Below the pieces are notes generated by a model. That model did not search any database and had not been told where the DNA came from. It was given only the letters and a program-made list of their open reading frames with translations. From NCBI GenBank assembly GCA_963789255.1, contig CAWBJW010000002.1:806001-870000 (forward strand): a DNA stretch of 64,000 nucleotides, written 5' to 3'. Position 1 is the first letter of the stretch, and the number at the start of each line of letters is the position of its first letter. Made by a program: the position numbers and the translations under genes. The DNA is from DATARH01 sp963789255. Lineage in GTDB: Bacteria > Pseudomonadota > Alphaproteobacteria > ATCC43930 > CGMCC-115725. This document shows, piece by piece, positions 1 through 8,514 of this stretch.

Positions 1-508
1 GCAGCCGCTGCAATCCGCCCTTTGCCGCGCCGTAGAGGTAATTGCTCTTGCGGCCGCGGTCGCCTGCGACCGAGGTGACGACGGCGAGGATGCCCGAGCG
101 CTGCGCCTCGAATCGCCGCGCGAGTTGGAGCGCGAGCGTCGCGGGGCTGGCGAAGTTGAGCGCCAGCATCGCCGCGAGGCCATCGGGATCGGCTTCGATT
201 CCGGCCTGGTCGGGCAGCGAACCATAGGCGATCAGCGCCATATCGATGCCGGAGAAAGCGCTCCACGCTCGCAGGGCGACGTCCCCAAGCGTGTCGAGCG
301 CGGCGAAATTGGCGGCAATCTCGGCCACTCCCGCCGCGCCGCGGACCCGCAGATCGCGTGCTGCGGCGGCGATCGCTTCGGCATCGCGGCCGACCAGGAC
401 GATGCTGAGGCCCTCGGCCGCGAGGTTGCGCGCCACCGCCGCGGCGATGCCCGAGGTGGCGCCGAAAATCGCCGCGCGCAGCGGGGCCGACGCCGCGGCG
501 TTCGTCAT
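1..508 (-). CDS. SDR-family reductase, DprE2-like (partial, 3' end outside window)
   Basis: Short-chain dehydrogenase that continues past base 1, so only about the first 169 residues are present. It has an N-terminal Rossmann motif GATSGIA (about residues 16-22), an NFA segment in mid-domain, and the active-site pattern YLYGAAK (Tyr and Lys) after a conserved TSVAG serine region. The ATG at 508 overlaps the stop of the upstream oxidase by 4 bases, so the two are translationally coupled. In mycobacteria this pairing is DprE1/DprE2, which epimerise decaprenyl-phospho-ribose to arabinose by oxidation then reduction. The SDR class is certain; the exact substrate is inferred from the neighbours. 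Confidence 0.85.
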   Translation of the reverse strand, partial: MTNAAASAPLRAAIFGATSGIAAAVARNLAAEGLSIVLVGRDAEAIAAAARDLRVRGAAGVAEIAANFAALDTLGDVALRAWSAFSGIDMALIAYGSLPDQAGIEADPDGLAAMLALNFASPATLALQLARRFEAQRSGILAVVTSVAGDRGRKSNYLYGAAKGGLQRL

Positions 509-1878
509 TTGGCAGGCCCGCTGCCGGGACCGATCCCGACCCGGCGGGCAAAGCCCGACGACATTCCCAGGTCGATGTGCGGCAGGAACTCGCCGAGCCG
601 GGGATAGCCGCGGCGGAAGGTTTCGGCGCTCATCAGGCTGTCCTTCGCCGGATAAAGCCGGCCTCCGGCATTGACGACGATATCTTCAAGCTGTGCCAGC
701 AGCAGCCTCGTCGCGGCGCCGCGGTCGGGAAAGTCGAGGGCCAAGGTCGCGCCCGGCATCGGAAAGGACAGCAACCCGGGCGACGGCCGGTCGCCAAAAT
801 TCTTGAGCACCGCGAGCATCGAACCCTGCCCCGTGGCGGCGATCCGGGCGAGCAGCTCGGCCATGGCGTCGGCCGCGCTGGCGCGCGGCACGACACACTG
901 GAACTGGAAGAAGCCATGCCGCCCATAAAGCCGGTTCCAGGCGCCGATCTTGTCGAGCGGATAGAGCACCGGCTCGTACGATCCGACCCGGCGCCGACGG
1001 CCGCTCCGGCCCAGTCTATGAAAATAGGCGGCGTTGAACGCGCGCAGCGTCAGCCGGTTGAGCGGCGAGAACGGAGCGGCGACCGGGATCGTCACTCGCG
1101 GCATCAACGCCGGCGGCAACGCTCCGACGCCCGGCTGATGCCGGGCCCGGGTGAAGATGCCGCGACCAAGCGCGGGGCCGGTGGCGAGACAATCGATCCA
1201 GGCCGCGGTGTAGTCCCATCCCTCCTCCAATTCGGCAGCCACTGCGAAGAAATCGGCGAGGCACTGCAAGCGGATATCCTCGACTTCGACCGCGGTGCCG
1301 GCAACCCGCCGCATCTGCAACCGCGCCGAGAGGATGAGGCCGGTCAACCCGAGCCCGCCGATCGTCGCAGCGAACAGCTCGGGCTGCGATTCAGGCGAGC
1401 AGGAGAGGACCCTGCCATCAGTCCGCGCCAGATCGAAGCCCGGCACGTGGCCGCCAAAGCTCCCCTCCCGGTGGTGGTTCTTGCCGTGCACATCGTTGGC
1501 GATGGCGCCACCGACGGTGGCGAAGCGGGTCCCCGGGGAGACCGGCAGAAACCAGGCGCTGCCATCGGCCTCCGGCCGGCACAGGGAAGCCAGGATATCC
1601 GCCAGCCGCACGCCGGCCTCGCAGGTCAAAATCCCAGTTCGCCGGTCGAAATCGATGAAGCGGTCGAGGCCGCGGCAATCGATCAGCTGACCGCCCGGGT
1701 TCAACGCGACGTCGCCGTAGGAGCGCCCGCTGCCATAGGCCAGAGTTGATGTCCCGGCGCTCGCGGCGAGCGCGGCACGAGCGTCAGCGATCGTGCGCGG
1801 CCGAAAGACGAGATGATCTTCGGCGATGGTCCGGCCCCAGGAGCGGTGATCGGCCCGCCAGCTCGCGCTGATGCCCAC
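505..1878 (-). CDS. FAD-binding oxidoreductase, DprE1-like (decaprenyl-phosphoryl-ribose 2'-oxidase family)
   Basis: About 457 residues from a GTG start at 1878, matching the roughly 460-residue DprE1 family; the open frame continues upstream but that part lies inside the prenyltransferase gene in another frame. An N-terminal PCMH-type FAD domain shows SGRSYGD, SPGTRFATVGG, HGKNHH and IGGLGLTG. The C-terminal part has PGATLALDFP and GGRLYPAKDS, equivalent to the substrate-pocket segments of mycobacterial DprE1. The residue aligned with the benzothiazinone-reactive Cys387 is Ala here. Expected reaction: oxidation of a polyprenyl-phospho-pentose at C2 before reduction by the downstream SDR. Starts 33 bases after the prenyltransferase stop. 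Confidence 0.85.
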   Translation of the reverse strand: MGISASWRADHRSWGRTIAEDHLVFRPRTIADARAALAASAGTSTLAYGSGRSYGDVALNPGGQLIDCRGLDRFIDFDRRTGILTCEAGVRLADILASLCRPEADGSAWFLPVSPGTRFATVGGAIANDVHGKNHHREGSFGGHVPGFDLARTDGRVLSCSPESQPELFAATIGGLGLTGLILSARLQMRRVAGTAVEVEDIRLQCLADFFAVAAELEEGWDYTAAWIDCLATGPALGRGIFTRARHQPGVGALPPALMPRVTIPVAAPFSPLNRLTLRAFNAAYFHRLGRSGRRRRVGSYEPVLYPLDKIGAWNRLYGRHGFFQFQCVVPRASAADAMAELLARIAATGQGSMLAVLKNFGDRPSPGLLSFPMPGATLALDFPDRGAATRLLLAQLEDIVVNAGGRLYPAKDSLMSAETFRRGYPRLGEFLPHIDLGMSSGFARRVGIGPGSGPAK

Positions 1879-1910
1879 CCCGGCGTTCCGCTCGCCAAGC
1901 CGCCAGACCG

Positions 1911-3390
1911 CTATCGATGGCCGACCAGATGGTCGAGCAGCAATAGGCCGAAGCAGCAGAACGCCACCATCCAGGACACCCAGTCGCGGGCGGCAAAGAC
2001 AATCGGGTCGTCGTTCATCTCGCCGCGCGAGGTGGCGAGCCAGATCCGGCATTCCCAAAAGAGAACGAGCGGGACGATGATCCAGGAGAGCGTCGGGCGG
2101 CGACCGATCGCCGAGGCGAGTTCGTTTTGGACGTACAGCGCCAGCACCAGCGAAGCGACAAAGCTGGAGGCGACGCCCATCAGCTCGATGATCTGCCGGT
2201 CTTCGGCGCGGTAACCGCGACCGGCCGCGCAACGCTTCTCGCCCGGCGGGAGGGCCTTCAGCTCGGCGACCCGCTTGACCATCGCAAGGCCGAGAAACAG
2301 AAAGCTCGAAAACGCCAGAAGCCACAGCGAGACATGGTATCCGGTGGCAAAACCGCCCGCCAAGAGGCGCATCGTGTAAAGCGCCGCGAGCAGGAATACG
2401 TTAACCAGCGGCCTGGATTTCAGCCACAGCGAATAGGCGCACGAACAAGCCGCATAGCACAGCAGCACCGGCAGAGCGCCGACCGCGGCGCTCAACCCGA
2501 AGCCGATCAGCATCAACAGCGGTGCAGCAACCAGCCCGATATGCAACGGCAGGGCCCCGCTCGCGAACGGTCGCTGGCGTTTGTTCGGATGTTGGCGGTC
2601 GGCGGCGAGATCGGTGAGGTCGTTGACCAGATAGATGCCCGAGGCGGTGCAGCAGAAGGCGACAAACATCGCCGTCGCGTTGACCCAGCCTCCCAGGTCG
2701 CCAATGGCGCGGGCCGCCACGAGCGGTACGAACACCAAGAGGTTCTTCACCCATTGATGCGGACGGATCGCGCGCAACAGCGCCACCGGCCAAGCCGCTT
2801 CGGCGGCGAAGGAGCGTTCGATCAGGGTGGCTCGCGCCGCGGCGCGAGCCACCCTTGGCCGGGCATTGACGCAGACGCCCCGCTCGGCCGCCTGCCATAC
2901 CGCGAGGTCGCTGCGGCTGTTGCCGACATAGGCAAAGGGAACATCGCCGATGCTGTCGCGGATTGCGGCGAGCTTGGCATTACCCGACAGGTTGGTCCGC
3001 CCGTCGGAGGCGAGCACTCTATCGAACAGGTCGAGGTGATGGGCAACCGCCTGCGCCGTCTTGCGGTCGGAAGCGGTCGCCAGCACGATAAGGCGCCCCG
3101 CCTCCTGCTGCTCGCGCACGTACGACAGAAGAAGCTGGTTGTAGGGGAGCCGCGCCGCATCGAGGTCGAGCTGCCGCCGCGAGTGCCGCCTTGAGCCGCG
3201 CCTTGCCGTGGCGCAAGGCGACGAGCGCGCGCAACAGCCTGAGCGGGTGCTTGGCGAGGGCCAGGACGCACTCGATCAGCGTGTCGGTGCGAACCAGGCT
3301 GCCGTCCAGATCGACGACCAACGGTCGGCCGATGTTGCGAGGCGTATCTTGCTGGGCCGCCAGTATCGACGCCCGCACCGTGTCGTCCAT
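1911..3390 (-). CDS. HAD domain-UbiA prenyltransferase fusion, decaprenyl-phosphate phosphoribosyltransferase-like (frameshifted)
   Basis: The N-terminal HAD domain starts at ATG 3390 with motif I VVDLDGSLVRTD and later shows ATASDRK and YVGNSRSDLAVW. It is followed by a multi-pass UbiA domain containing RPHQWVKNLLVF, the first Asp-rich motif NDLTDLAAD, and YSLWLK. The frame breaks near 3160-3185 between KAALAAAA and LDLDAARLPYNQ; deleting one base gives a continuous 492-residue protein, the usual size for HAD-UbiA proteins of this kind. The UbiA part would attach phosphoribose to polyprenyl phosphate in the inner membrane, feeding the DprE1/DprE2-like pair; the HAD part could be the 5-phosphate phosphatase. 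The break may be a consensus error. Confidence 0.8.
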
Positions 3391-3525
3391 CTGCGCGGCT
3401 CTCCGACAACGCCTGCCGCCAAGCCTAGAGGAGCCAAGCTTAACGATTGCTGAAAACTAGCAAATTTGCCGAGCTTCCTCGACATCTCCGAGCACGGCGG
3501 CGCCGCAGCCGCAGGATAAGGGCGA

Positions 3526-3777
3526 TCAGTGTGACGGGCCGAGCGGCTCGCGCGGCGGCAGATTTTTCTGCAACAGGCATTCCCTCTCCTTGGCCTCGCG
3601 CTTGGCATTGGATTCGGCGGTAAAATCGGGAAAGGCGGTCTGCGCCGCCTTCGCGCACTGATCCATGACCACCCAGTTCTTCATCGCCAGAGCGCCTTGC
3701 TGGCTTGCCATGGCGGCGGCGGGGGCGAGCGCGAGAATGAAGATGAGAATAAGAGGGGCTGGTCCAAGGCGGTTCAT
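3526..3777 (-). CDS. small secreted protein of unknown function
   Basis: 83 residues. The start at 3777 is preferred over upstream codons because it gives a clean signal peptide: MNR, then a hydrophobic core LILIFILALAPAAAMA, with cleavage likely after AMA. The mature part of about 60 residues is charged, carries two cysteines (DQCAKAA and ECLLQK) that could form a disulfide, and ends PPREPLGPSH. No family is recognised. It lies alone between the prenyltransferase gene and a divergent GST gene. Confidence 0.6.
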   Translation of the reverse strand: MNRLGPAPLILIFILALAPAAAMASQQGALAMKNWVVMDQCAKAAQTAFPDFTAESNAKREAKERECLLQKNLPPREPLGPSH

Positions 3778-3900
3778 GCGGTTCCCGTGAGCAATCAGAG
3801 CGACATGCAGCGCGGCGAGAATATACTCGAAAGGCCCGTGGCGGTTGCGGTCTCTAGAAATCTGAGGCTCCATAATGCACCGATCGGGAGGACGCTGGCC

Positions 3901-4524
3901 ATGCTGAAGATCTGGGGACGCGCAAGCTCGTCCAATGTGCAGAAGGTGCTGTGGTGCTGTGCCGAGCTGAATATCCCGTTCGACAGAGTTCGATCACGGC
4001 GGTCCCTTCGGCGGCAATCGCGATCCCGAGTATCTCAAGCTCAACCCGAACGGCCTCGTGCCCACCGTCATCGACGGCAATCTGATCATGTGGGAATCGA
4101 ACACGATCTGCCGTTATCTGGCCGCGACTCGCAATGGCGAGCGCCTTTATCCGCGCGATCCTGGCGCCCGCACCCATGTCGAGCGCTGGATGGATTGGCA
4201 ATTGTCGGTCATCGGCGGTCCGATGGGGCAGCTGCTGTTCGGCCTCGTCCGCACCAAGCCCGAGGCGCGCGACGCTACCGCGATCGAGGCGGCGCGGCGC
4301 CGGGCGCTCTCCGCCTGGACCATCCTCGACGACGCGGTCGCGGACCGCCCCTATCTTGCCGGGGCCGAGTGCTGACCCTTGCGGAAATCGTTCTCGGCAC
4401 GCAGATCTACCGCTGGTTCAATTTTCCGCTCGAGCGGCCGGCATTGACCAATCTGCGCGCCTGGTACGACCGCCTGCGCGAGAGCGCGGGGTTCAAGACG
4501 CATATCGAGGTGCCGATCACGTGA
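3901..4524 (+). CDS. glutathione S-transferase family protein (two compensating frameshifts)
   Basis: An N-terminal thioredoxin-like half begins MLKIWGRASSSNVQKVLW and continues, after a frame break near 3985-3990, as GGPFGG, LNPNGLVPTVID and WESNTICRYLA, the glutathione-binding signature (VP then ES-N). The C-terminal helical domain reads through DWQLSVIGGPMGQ. The frame breaks again at 4370-4376 (a premature TGA after GAEC) and resumes as LTLAEIVLGTQIY. The first shift fits one extra base and the second one missing base, so the total of 624 bases still encodes a normal 207-residue GST. Either a young pseudogene or two sequence errors. Confidence 0.8.
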   Translation: MLKIWGRASSSNVQKVLWCCAELNIPFDRVRSRRSLRRQSRSRVSQAQPERPRAHRHRRQSDHVGIEHDLPLSGRDSQWRAPLSARSWRPHPCRALDGLAIVGHRRSDGAAAVRPRPHQARGARRYRDRGGAAPGALRLDHPRRRGRGPPLSCRGRVLTLAEIVLGTQIYRWFNFPLERPALTNLRAWYDRLRESAGFKTHIEVPIT

Positions 4525-4624
4525 CGGTGAGCAGCGGGCATCCCGGTTGCTTTCCGCTGGCGGTGCCGTAATCTACGGACGCCCGCTAACGCAACAGGGG
4601 AAGTCGCGGGCGGAAGGGGGGATC

Positions 4625-5101
4625 ATGCGGTCATCGTTAAGGCTGGTTGCGCTCGGCGCGCTTCTGGCGCTCGGGGCGGCCGGTTCGACGGGCGCGCTGG
4701 CGGTCGACAAGGAACAGATCATCAAGGACCGCCAGGCGCTGATGAAGGAGCAGGGCGCCGACATGGGCGCCGTCCACGGCTACCTCGACGGCAAGGCCGA
4801 TCTGGCCAAGGCCACGGCCGCCGCGACCGACCTCATCGAGACGATGAAGAAAATACCGGATGTGTTCCCGCCGGGAACGGAGGGACCCAATCCCGAAGGC
4901 AAGTTCGCTCCGAAACCCGCGGTGTGGAGCGACGCGAAAGGCTTCCTCGCGGTCCGAGACGCCGCTTCCGGCAAGGCGGAGGCGCTGGTCGCGGCGGTTA
5001 AGGGCGGCGACAAGGCGAAGATACAGACGGCATTTGCCGATCTCGGGAAGAACGGCTGCGGCGCTTGCCACGGCAAGTTCCGCGAAGAGATCAAGAAATA
5101 A
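4625..5101 (+). CDS. cytochrome c-prime/c556-like protein
   Basis: 158 residues with an N-terminal signal peptide (MRSSLRLVALGALLALGAAG, cut near ALAVD), so periplasmic. The single heme site CGACH lies at the extreme C-terminus (Cys145, Cys148, His149), the arrangement of four-helix cytochromes c' and c556. The region between is Lys/Ala-rich and helical. The ATG at 4625 was chosen because it gives the signal peptide directly. It overlaps the start of the diheme cytochrome gene, so the two are probably co-transcribed and may exchange electrons. Confidence 0.85.
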   Translation: MRSSLRLVALGALLALGAAGSTGALAVDKEQIIKDRQALMKEQGADMGAVHGYLDGKADLAKATAAATDLIETMKKIPDVFPPGTEGPNPEGKFAPKPAVWSDAKGFLAVRDAASGKAEALVAAVKGGDKAKIQTAFADLGKNGCGACHGKFREEIKK

Positions 5102-5964
5102 GGGCGGCACTCGCCGCCCTTATCCTGCTGCTTGCCGGCGCGCCGGCCGCGACCGCCGCGGACCCCGGTGCGGTCGCCCGCGGCGCCTATATCGCCGCGG
5201 CGGCGGGCTGCGACCAATGCCACACCGATGCGAAAGCGGACGGCAGGCCGTTCGCCGGCAGGCGTGTCTTTGACACCTTGTGGGGCACCGTCGTCTCGCC
5301 CAACATCACCCCCGATCGCGCGACCGCGATCGGGGGGTGGAGCGCCGCCGATTTCACCCGCGCGCTGCGCTGGGGCATCGCGCCGGACGACTCGCATTAT
5401 CTGCCGGTCTTCCCGTTCGCCTTCTATAACGGGCTGACCGATCGCGACGTCGCCGATCTTTGGGCTTATCTCAAAAGCCTCGCCCCGGTACGGCAGCACA
5501 ACGCCGCCGGCATCGGCAGTCCCTTCGCGATCAACCGCAGCCTGGGCGCCGTCGCGACAGCCGCACAGAAGTTCTCCGGGCCGTGGCGTCCCGATCCGCA
5601 CCGCGATGCGGTCTGGAACCGCGGCGCCTATCTTGTCGCCACATCAGGCCGCTGCGGCGATTGCCACACCCCGCGCACGCTCCTCGGCATGCCCGATCCG
5701 GACCGCTTTCTCGCCGGCGCCGTTCTGCCCGGCACCAAGAAAGTGCCAAACATCACCCCCGACAAGAAAACCGGCATCGGCAACTGGAGCGTGGATGATG
5801 TGGTCGGCGTCTTGACCGACGGCCACACGCCCGATTTCGACTTCGTCGGCGGCGCCATGGCCGAGATCGTCAAAAACACCGCGCGGCTCAACGCGGCCGA
5901 CCGCCGGGCGATCGCCGTCTACCTCGAATCGGTCCCGGCTCAGCCACGCCCGCAGCAGAAATAA
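5065..5964 (+). CDS. diheme c-type cytochrome
   Basis: 299 residues from ATG 5065, inside the 3' end of the preceding cytochrome gene. The leader MPRQVPRRDQEIR is followed by a hydrophobic stretch ALAALILLLAGAPAATAA, so a signal peptide or anchor is likely. Two heme-binding motifs are present, CDQCH (residues 49-53) and CGDCH (197-201), each followed by an N-I-T-P-D segment and an IG-W segment. This duplicated layout is typical of cytochrome subunits of membrane dehydrogenases such as alcohol or gluconate dehydrogenase, but no dehydrogenase gene lies beside it. No closer in-frame ATG supports a later start. Confidence 0.8.
   Translation: MPRQVPRRDQEIRAALAALILLLAGAPAATAADPGAVARGAYIAAAAGCDQCHTDAKADGRPFAGRRVFDTLWGTVVSPNITPDRATAIGGWSAADFTRALRWGIAPDDSHYLPVFPFAFYNGLTDRDVADLWAYLKSLAPVRQHNAAGIGSPFAINRSLGAVATAAQKFSGPWRPDPHRDAVWNRGAYLVATSGRCGDCHTPRTLLGMPDPDRFLAGAVLPGTKKVPNITPDKKTGIGNWSVDDVVGVLTDGHTPDFDFVGGAMAEIVKNTARLNAADRRAIAVYLESVPAQPRPQQK
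5098..5123 (+). promoter_or_regulatory. perfect 11-bp hairpin overlapping two cytochrome genes
   Basis: Bases 5098-5108 pair perfectly with 5113-5123 around a four-base loop. The stem contains the TAA stop of the cytochrome c-prime gene and lies inside the signal-peptide codons of the diheme cytochrome. There is no U-tract, so it looks less like a terminator than an RNA structure tuning the ratio of the two products. Confidence 0.5.
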
Positions 5965-6018
5965 TCGCCCAAAAGCTGATCGGGCGTTTCGCCACTGGAC
6001 GCTCGGTCGCGACCCCTT

Positions 6019-7101
6019 ATGATGGCGATCGACCAACGGATAAATCGCTGGGGGCGGAGTGTGGCGCGCGCGCGATCCGACAAGAGCCTGGCCCGTTTCG
6101 ACCGCATCGCGATGGTGCTGTCGGGCGGCGCCGCGCTTGGCGCGTATCAGGCCGGCGCCTATGCCGCGCTCGAGAATTGCGGGGTCAGACCCAATTGGAT
6201 CGCCGGCACCGCGATCGGCGCGATCAATGCGGCGATCATCGCCGGCAACCTTCCGCACGAGCGGGTTTTCCGGCTGCGCCAGTTCTGGCAGGAGCTGAGC
6301 CGGCGCGGCGCGACGCGCCGCGAGCGCCGGGTGGGCGGCAAATTGCGCGATTGGCTGGCCAGCGTCGTCCCGGGCCGGCGCGGTGCGGAATACGACGGGG
6401 CGCGCGACAGGCCGATCATCCGGCCGGCGGGGCTGCGCGAGCTCGTAGCGGCTGCCGTCGATTTCGACCGGGTCAATTCCGGTTCGGTCCGGGTCGTCCT
6501 TGGCGCGGTCAACCTGGTCACCGGGGCGGAGACCTATTTCGACAACGACCGCCACGTGCTGGGTCCCGATCATGTGCTGGCGAGCACGGCATTGCCAGGA
6601 TTGCCGCCCATCGAGATCGGCAATCAGCGATATGGCGGCGCCGCGGTCAGCGTGGCCGCGCTTGACGACGCCCGGCCGGCCGACACGCTGTGCTTTGTCA
6701 TCGACGGCTACGATCCGGTTCCCGGCAAAGGCGGCGGATTGAGCCGCTCGGCGCGCGAAATCGCGGCATTGCGGCGCAACCACGATCTGCGCCGGATGAT
6801 CGCCCTGCTGGGCGAGCGCGTGCCGTCTTCCCTGCGCGGCGAGACCGATATCAGGAAATGCCTCGCCGAGGCCAGCGAGGCGACGATGACCATCCTGCAC
6901 CTCGTGCATGAAGGCAATGCCGACGGGCTCGCCGGCAAGATGGCGGATTTCTCGTCGGCGGCATTGCGGCACCGCTGGCAGGCCGGGGAAAACGACGTGG
7001 CGACGAGCCTGGCGCATCCGCTGTGGCTGGCGCCGCCGCCGCGCCGCCTCGGCGTCGTCGTGCACGAATTGCGCGGCGGCGTCGCCAAGCCGGCGCGCTG
7101 A
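6019..7101 (+). CDS. patatin-like protein lacking both catalytic residues (probable pseudoenzyme)
   Basis: 360 residues with a recognisable patatin fold: an oxyanion-hole motif GGAALGAYQAG at 36-46 and the nucleophile-elbow region GTAIGAINA at 63-71. In active patatins the elbow is G-x-S-x-G; here the serine position (residue 65, codon 6211-6213) is Ala. The second catalytic motif, normally D-G-G/A, reads YGG at 205-207 (Tyr codon at 6631). Ser and Asp of the dyad are thus both missing in an otherwise intact frame, which argues for a non-hydrolytic or binding role. It lies 127 bases upstream of the PHB depolymerase gene, so a role at lipid- or PHB-granule surfaces is possible but unproven. 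Confidence 0.8.
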   Translation: MMAIDQRINRWGRSVARARSDKSLARFDRIAMVLSGGAALGAYQAGAYAALENCGVRPNWIAGTAIGAINAAIIAGNLPHERVFRLRQFWQELSRRGATRRERRVGGKLRDWLASVVPGRRGAEYDGARDRPIIRPAGLRELVAAAVDFDRVNSGSVRVVLGAVNLVTGAETYFDNDRHVLGPDHVLASTALPGLPPIEIGNQRYGGAAVSVAALDDARPADTLCFVIDGYDPVPGKGGGLSRSAREIAALRRNHDLRRMIALLGERVPSSLRGETDIRKCLAEASEATMTILHLVHEGNADGLAGKMADFSSAALRHRWQAGENDVATSLAHPLWLAPPPRRLGVVVHELRGGVAKPAR

Positions 7102-7227
7102 ACGCGCGGGCGGCATGGCTGCCCTGCTACATAGTAATCGTCCTTTACCGAAGCGTTACCACATCTGGAGCGCCATGGTCGCTCCGCACTATTTGCGACG
7201 CCTGCCGAAGTCAGCCGACGAGGGACA

Positions 7228-8443
7228 ATGCTGCTGTATTACGCCTATCAAGCCCAATGCGACGCCTTGGTGCCGCTGCGGTTCTTTGCCGAATTCGGCG
7301 CGCAATCTGCTCGATCAGCCCTGGTTCGGCGATCTGCCGCTGGCGCGCGGCGCCGCGGCGGCGCTGAACCTGTTCTCGCGCAGCGGCGTTCGCCACGAAC
7401 ATCCGGCCTTTGGCATCGACCGGGTGACGATCGCGGGGGCGGAGGTCGCGGTCAGCGAAGAGGCGGTCGCGCTCCATCCGTTCTGCCGTCTCGTGCATTT
7501 CCGCAAGGATGCTGCGCTCGACCAGCCCAGGCTCCTGGTCGTCGCGCCGCTCTCCGGCCATTTCGCAACCTTGCTGCGCGGCACGATCGCGACCGTGCTG
7601 CCCGACCATGACGTCTATCTGACCGACTGGGTCAACGCGCGCAACGTCCCGGTGCAAGAGGGCCGCTTCGACCTCGACGACATGACCCTGCTGACCATCG
7701 ATTTCATCCGCCGGCTCGGGCCGGGTATTCATGTCATGGCGGTGTGCCAGCCCTCGGTCCCGGTCTTGGCGGCAGTGTCGCTGATGGCGGCGGCCAATGA
7801 TCCCTGCCAGCCCGCCTCGATGGTGCTGATGGGCGGGCCGATCGACCCGGACGCCAACCCGACCGAGGTCAACCGCTTCGCCCGGTCGCATTCGCTCGCC
7901 TGGTTCGAGAACATGGTGATCAGCACGGTGCCGGCGCGCTATCCCGGCGCGTTCCGCCGCGTCTATCCCGGCTTTCTGCAGCTCGCCGGGTTTCTCAGCA
8001 TGAACCTCGACCGCCATGTCGACGCGCACTGGCGGATGTTCCGCCAGCTCGCCGAAGGCGATGGCAACGGCGCGGCGGCGACCCGCGCGTTTTACGACGA
8101 ATACAGCTCGGTGATGGATCTGCCGGCCGATTTCTACCTGCAGACCGTCGAGCGAGTGTTCCAGCGCCAGGACCTGGCGAAGGGAAGGTTCCAGGTGCGC
8201 GGCGCGCCGGTCGACCCGGGCGCGATCGAGCGGACCGCGCTGATGACCGTCGAGGGCGAGCGCGACGACGTCTGCGCGGTCGGCCAGACCGTCGCCGCGC
8301 ACCGCCTCTGCCATAACCTCGCGCCGGCGAAGCACGCCCACCACCTGCAGCCGGAGGTCGGCCATTACGGCGTCTTCCACGGCCGCCGCTGGCAGACCGA
8401 GACCTATCCGAAAATCGGCGCCTTCATCCGTACGCACAGCTAA
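7228..8443 (+). CDS. phaZ: intracellular poly(3-hydroxybutyrate) depolymerase PhaZ (frameshifted near N-terminus)
   Basis: It starts at ATG 7228 behind a GAGGGAC ribosome site with MLLYYAYQAQ, the family N-terminus. The frame breaks near 7297-7303 and continues as RNLLDQPWFGD. Removing one base gives 404 residues, the usual PhaZ size. Diagnostic segments are VYLTDWVNARNVP, GRFDLDDMTL and VMAVCQPSVP, where Cys replaces the usual lipase-box Ser as in Ralstonia PhaZ1, plus late acidic and His segments (MTVEGERDD, GHYGVFHGRRW). It degrades intracellular PHB granules, so the organism very probably stores PHB although no synthase lies in the window. Confidence 0.88.
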
Positions 8444-8452
8444 AGGAATTGT

Positions 8453-8493
8453 CATTGCGGGGAGCGCGGCGACGAAGCAATCTCGCTGCCTAA
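8453..8493. repeat. half-copy of a GTCATTGCG-type intergenic repeat
   Basis: The segment begins GTCATTGCGGGGAGCG and ends GAAGCAATCTCGC, the left arm of a dispersed palindrome common between genes in many Proteobacteria. A fuller relative lies at 33065-33150. It sits just after phaZ, and no right arm is seen before the next gene. Confidence 0.55.
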
Positions 8494-8514
8494 TAGCCAG
8501 CCGGAGGGAACGCG

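Noticed and set aside
505..2325. A 606-codon version of the DprE1-like gene
   Set aside because: The first ~150 codons overlap the prenyltransferase in another frame and look like nothing; the GTG at 1878 gives the family length.
5098..5123. Intrinsic terminator after the cytochrome c-prime gene
   Set aside because: No T-run follows and the next gene is already being read through it.
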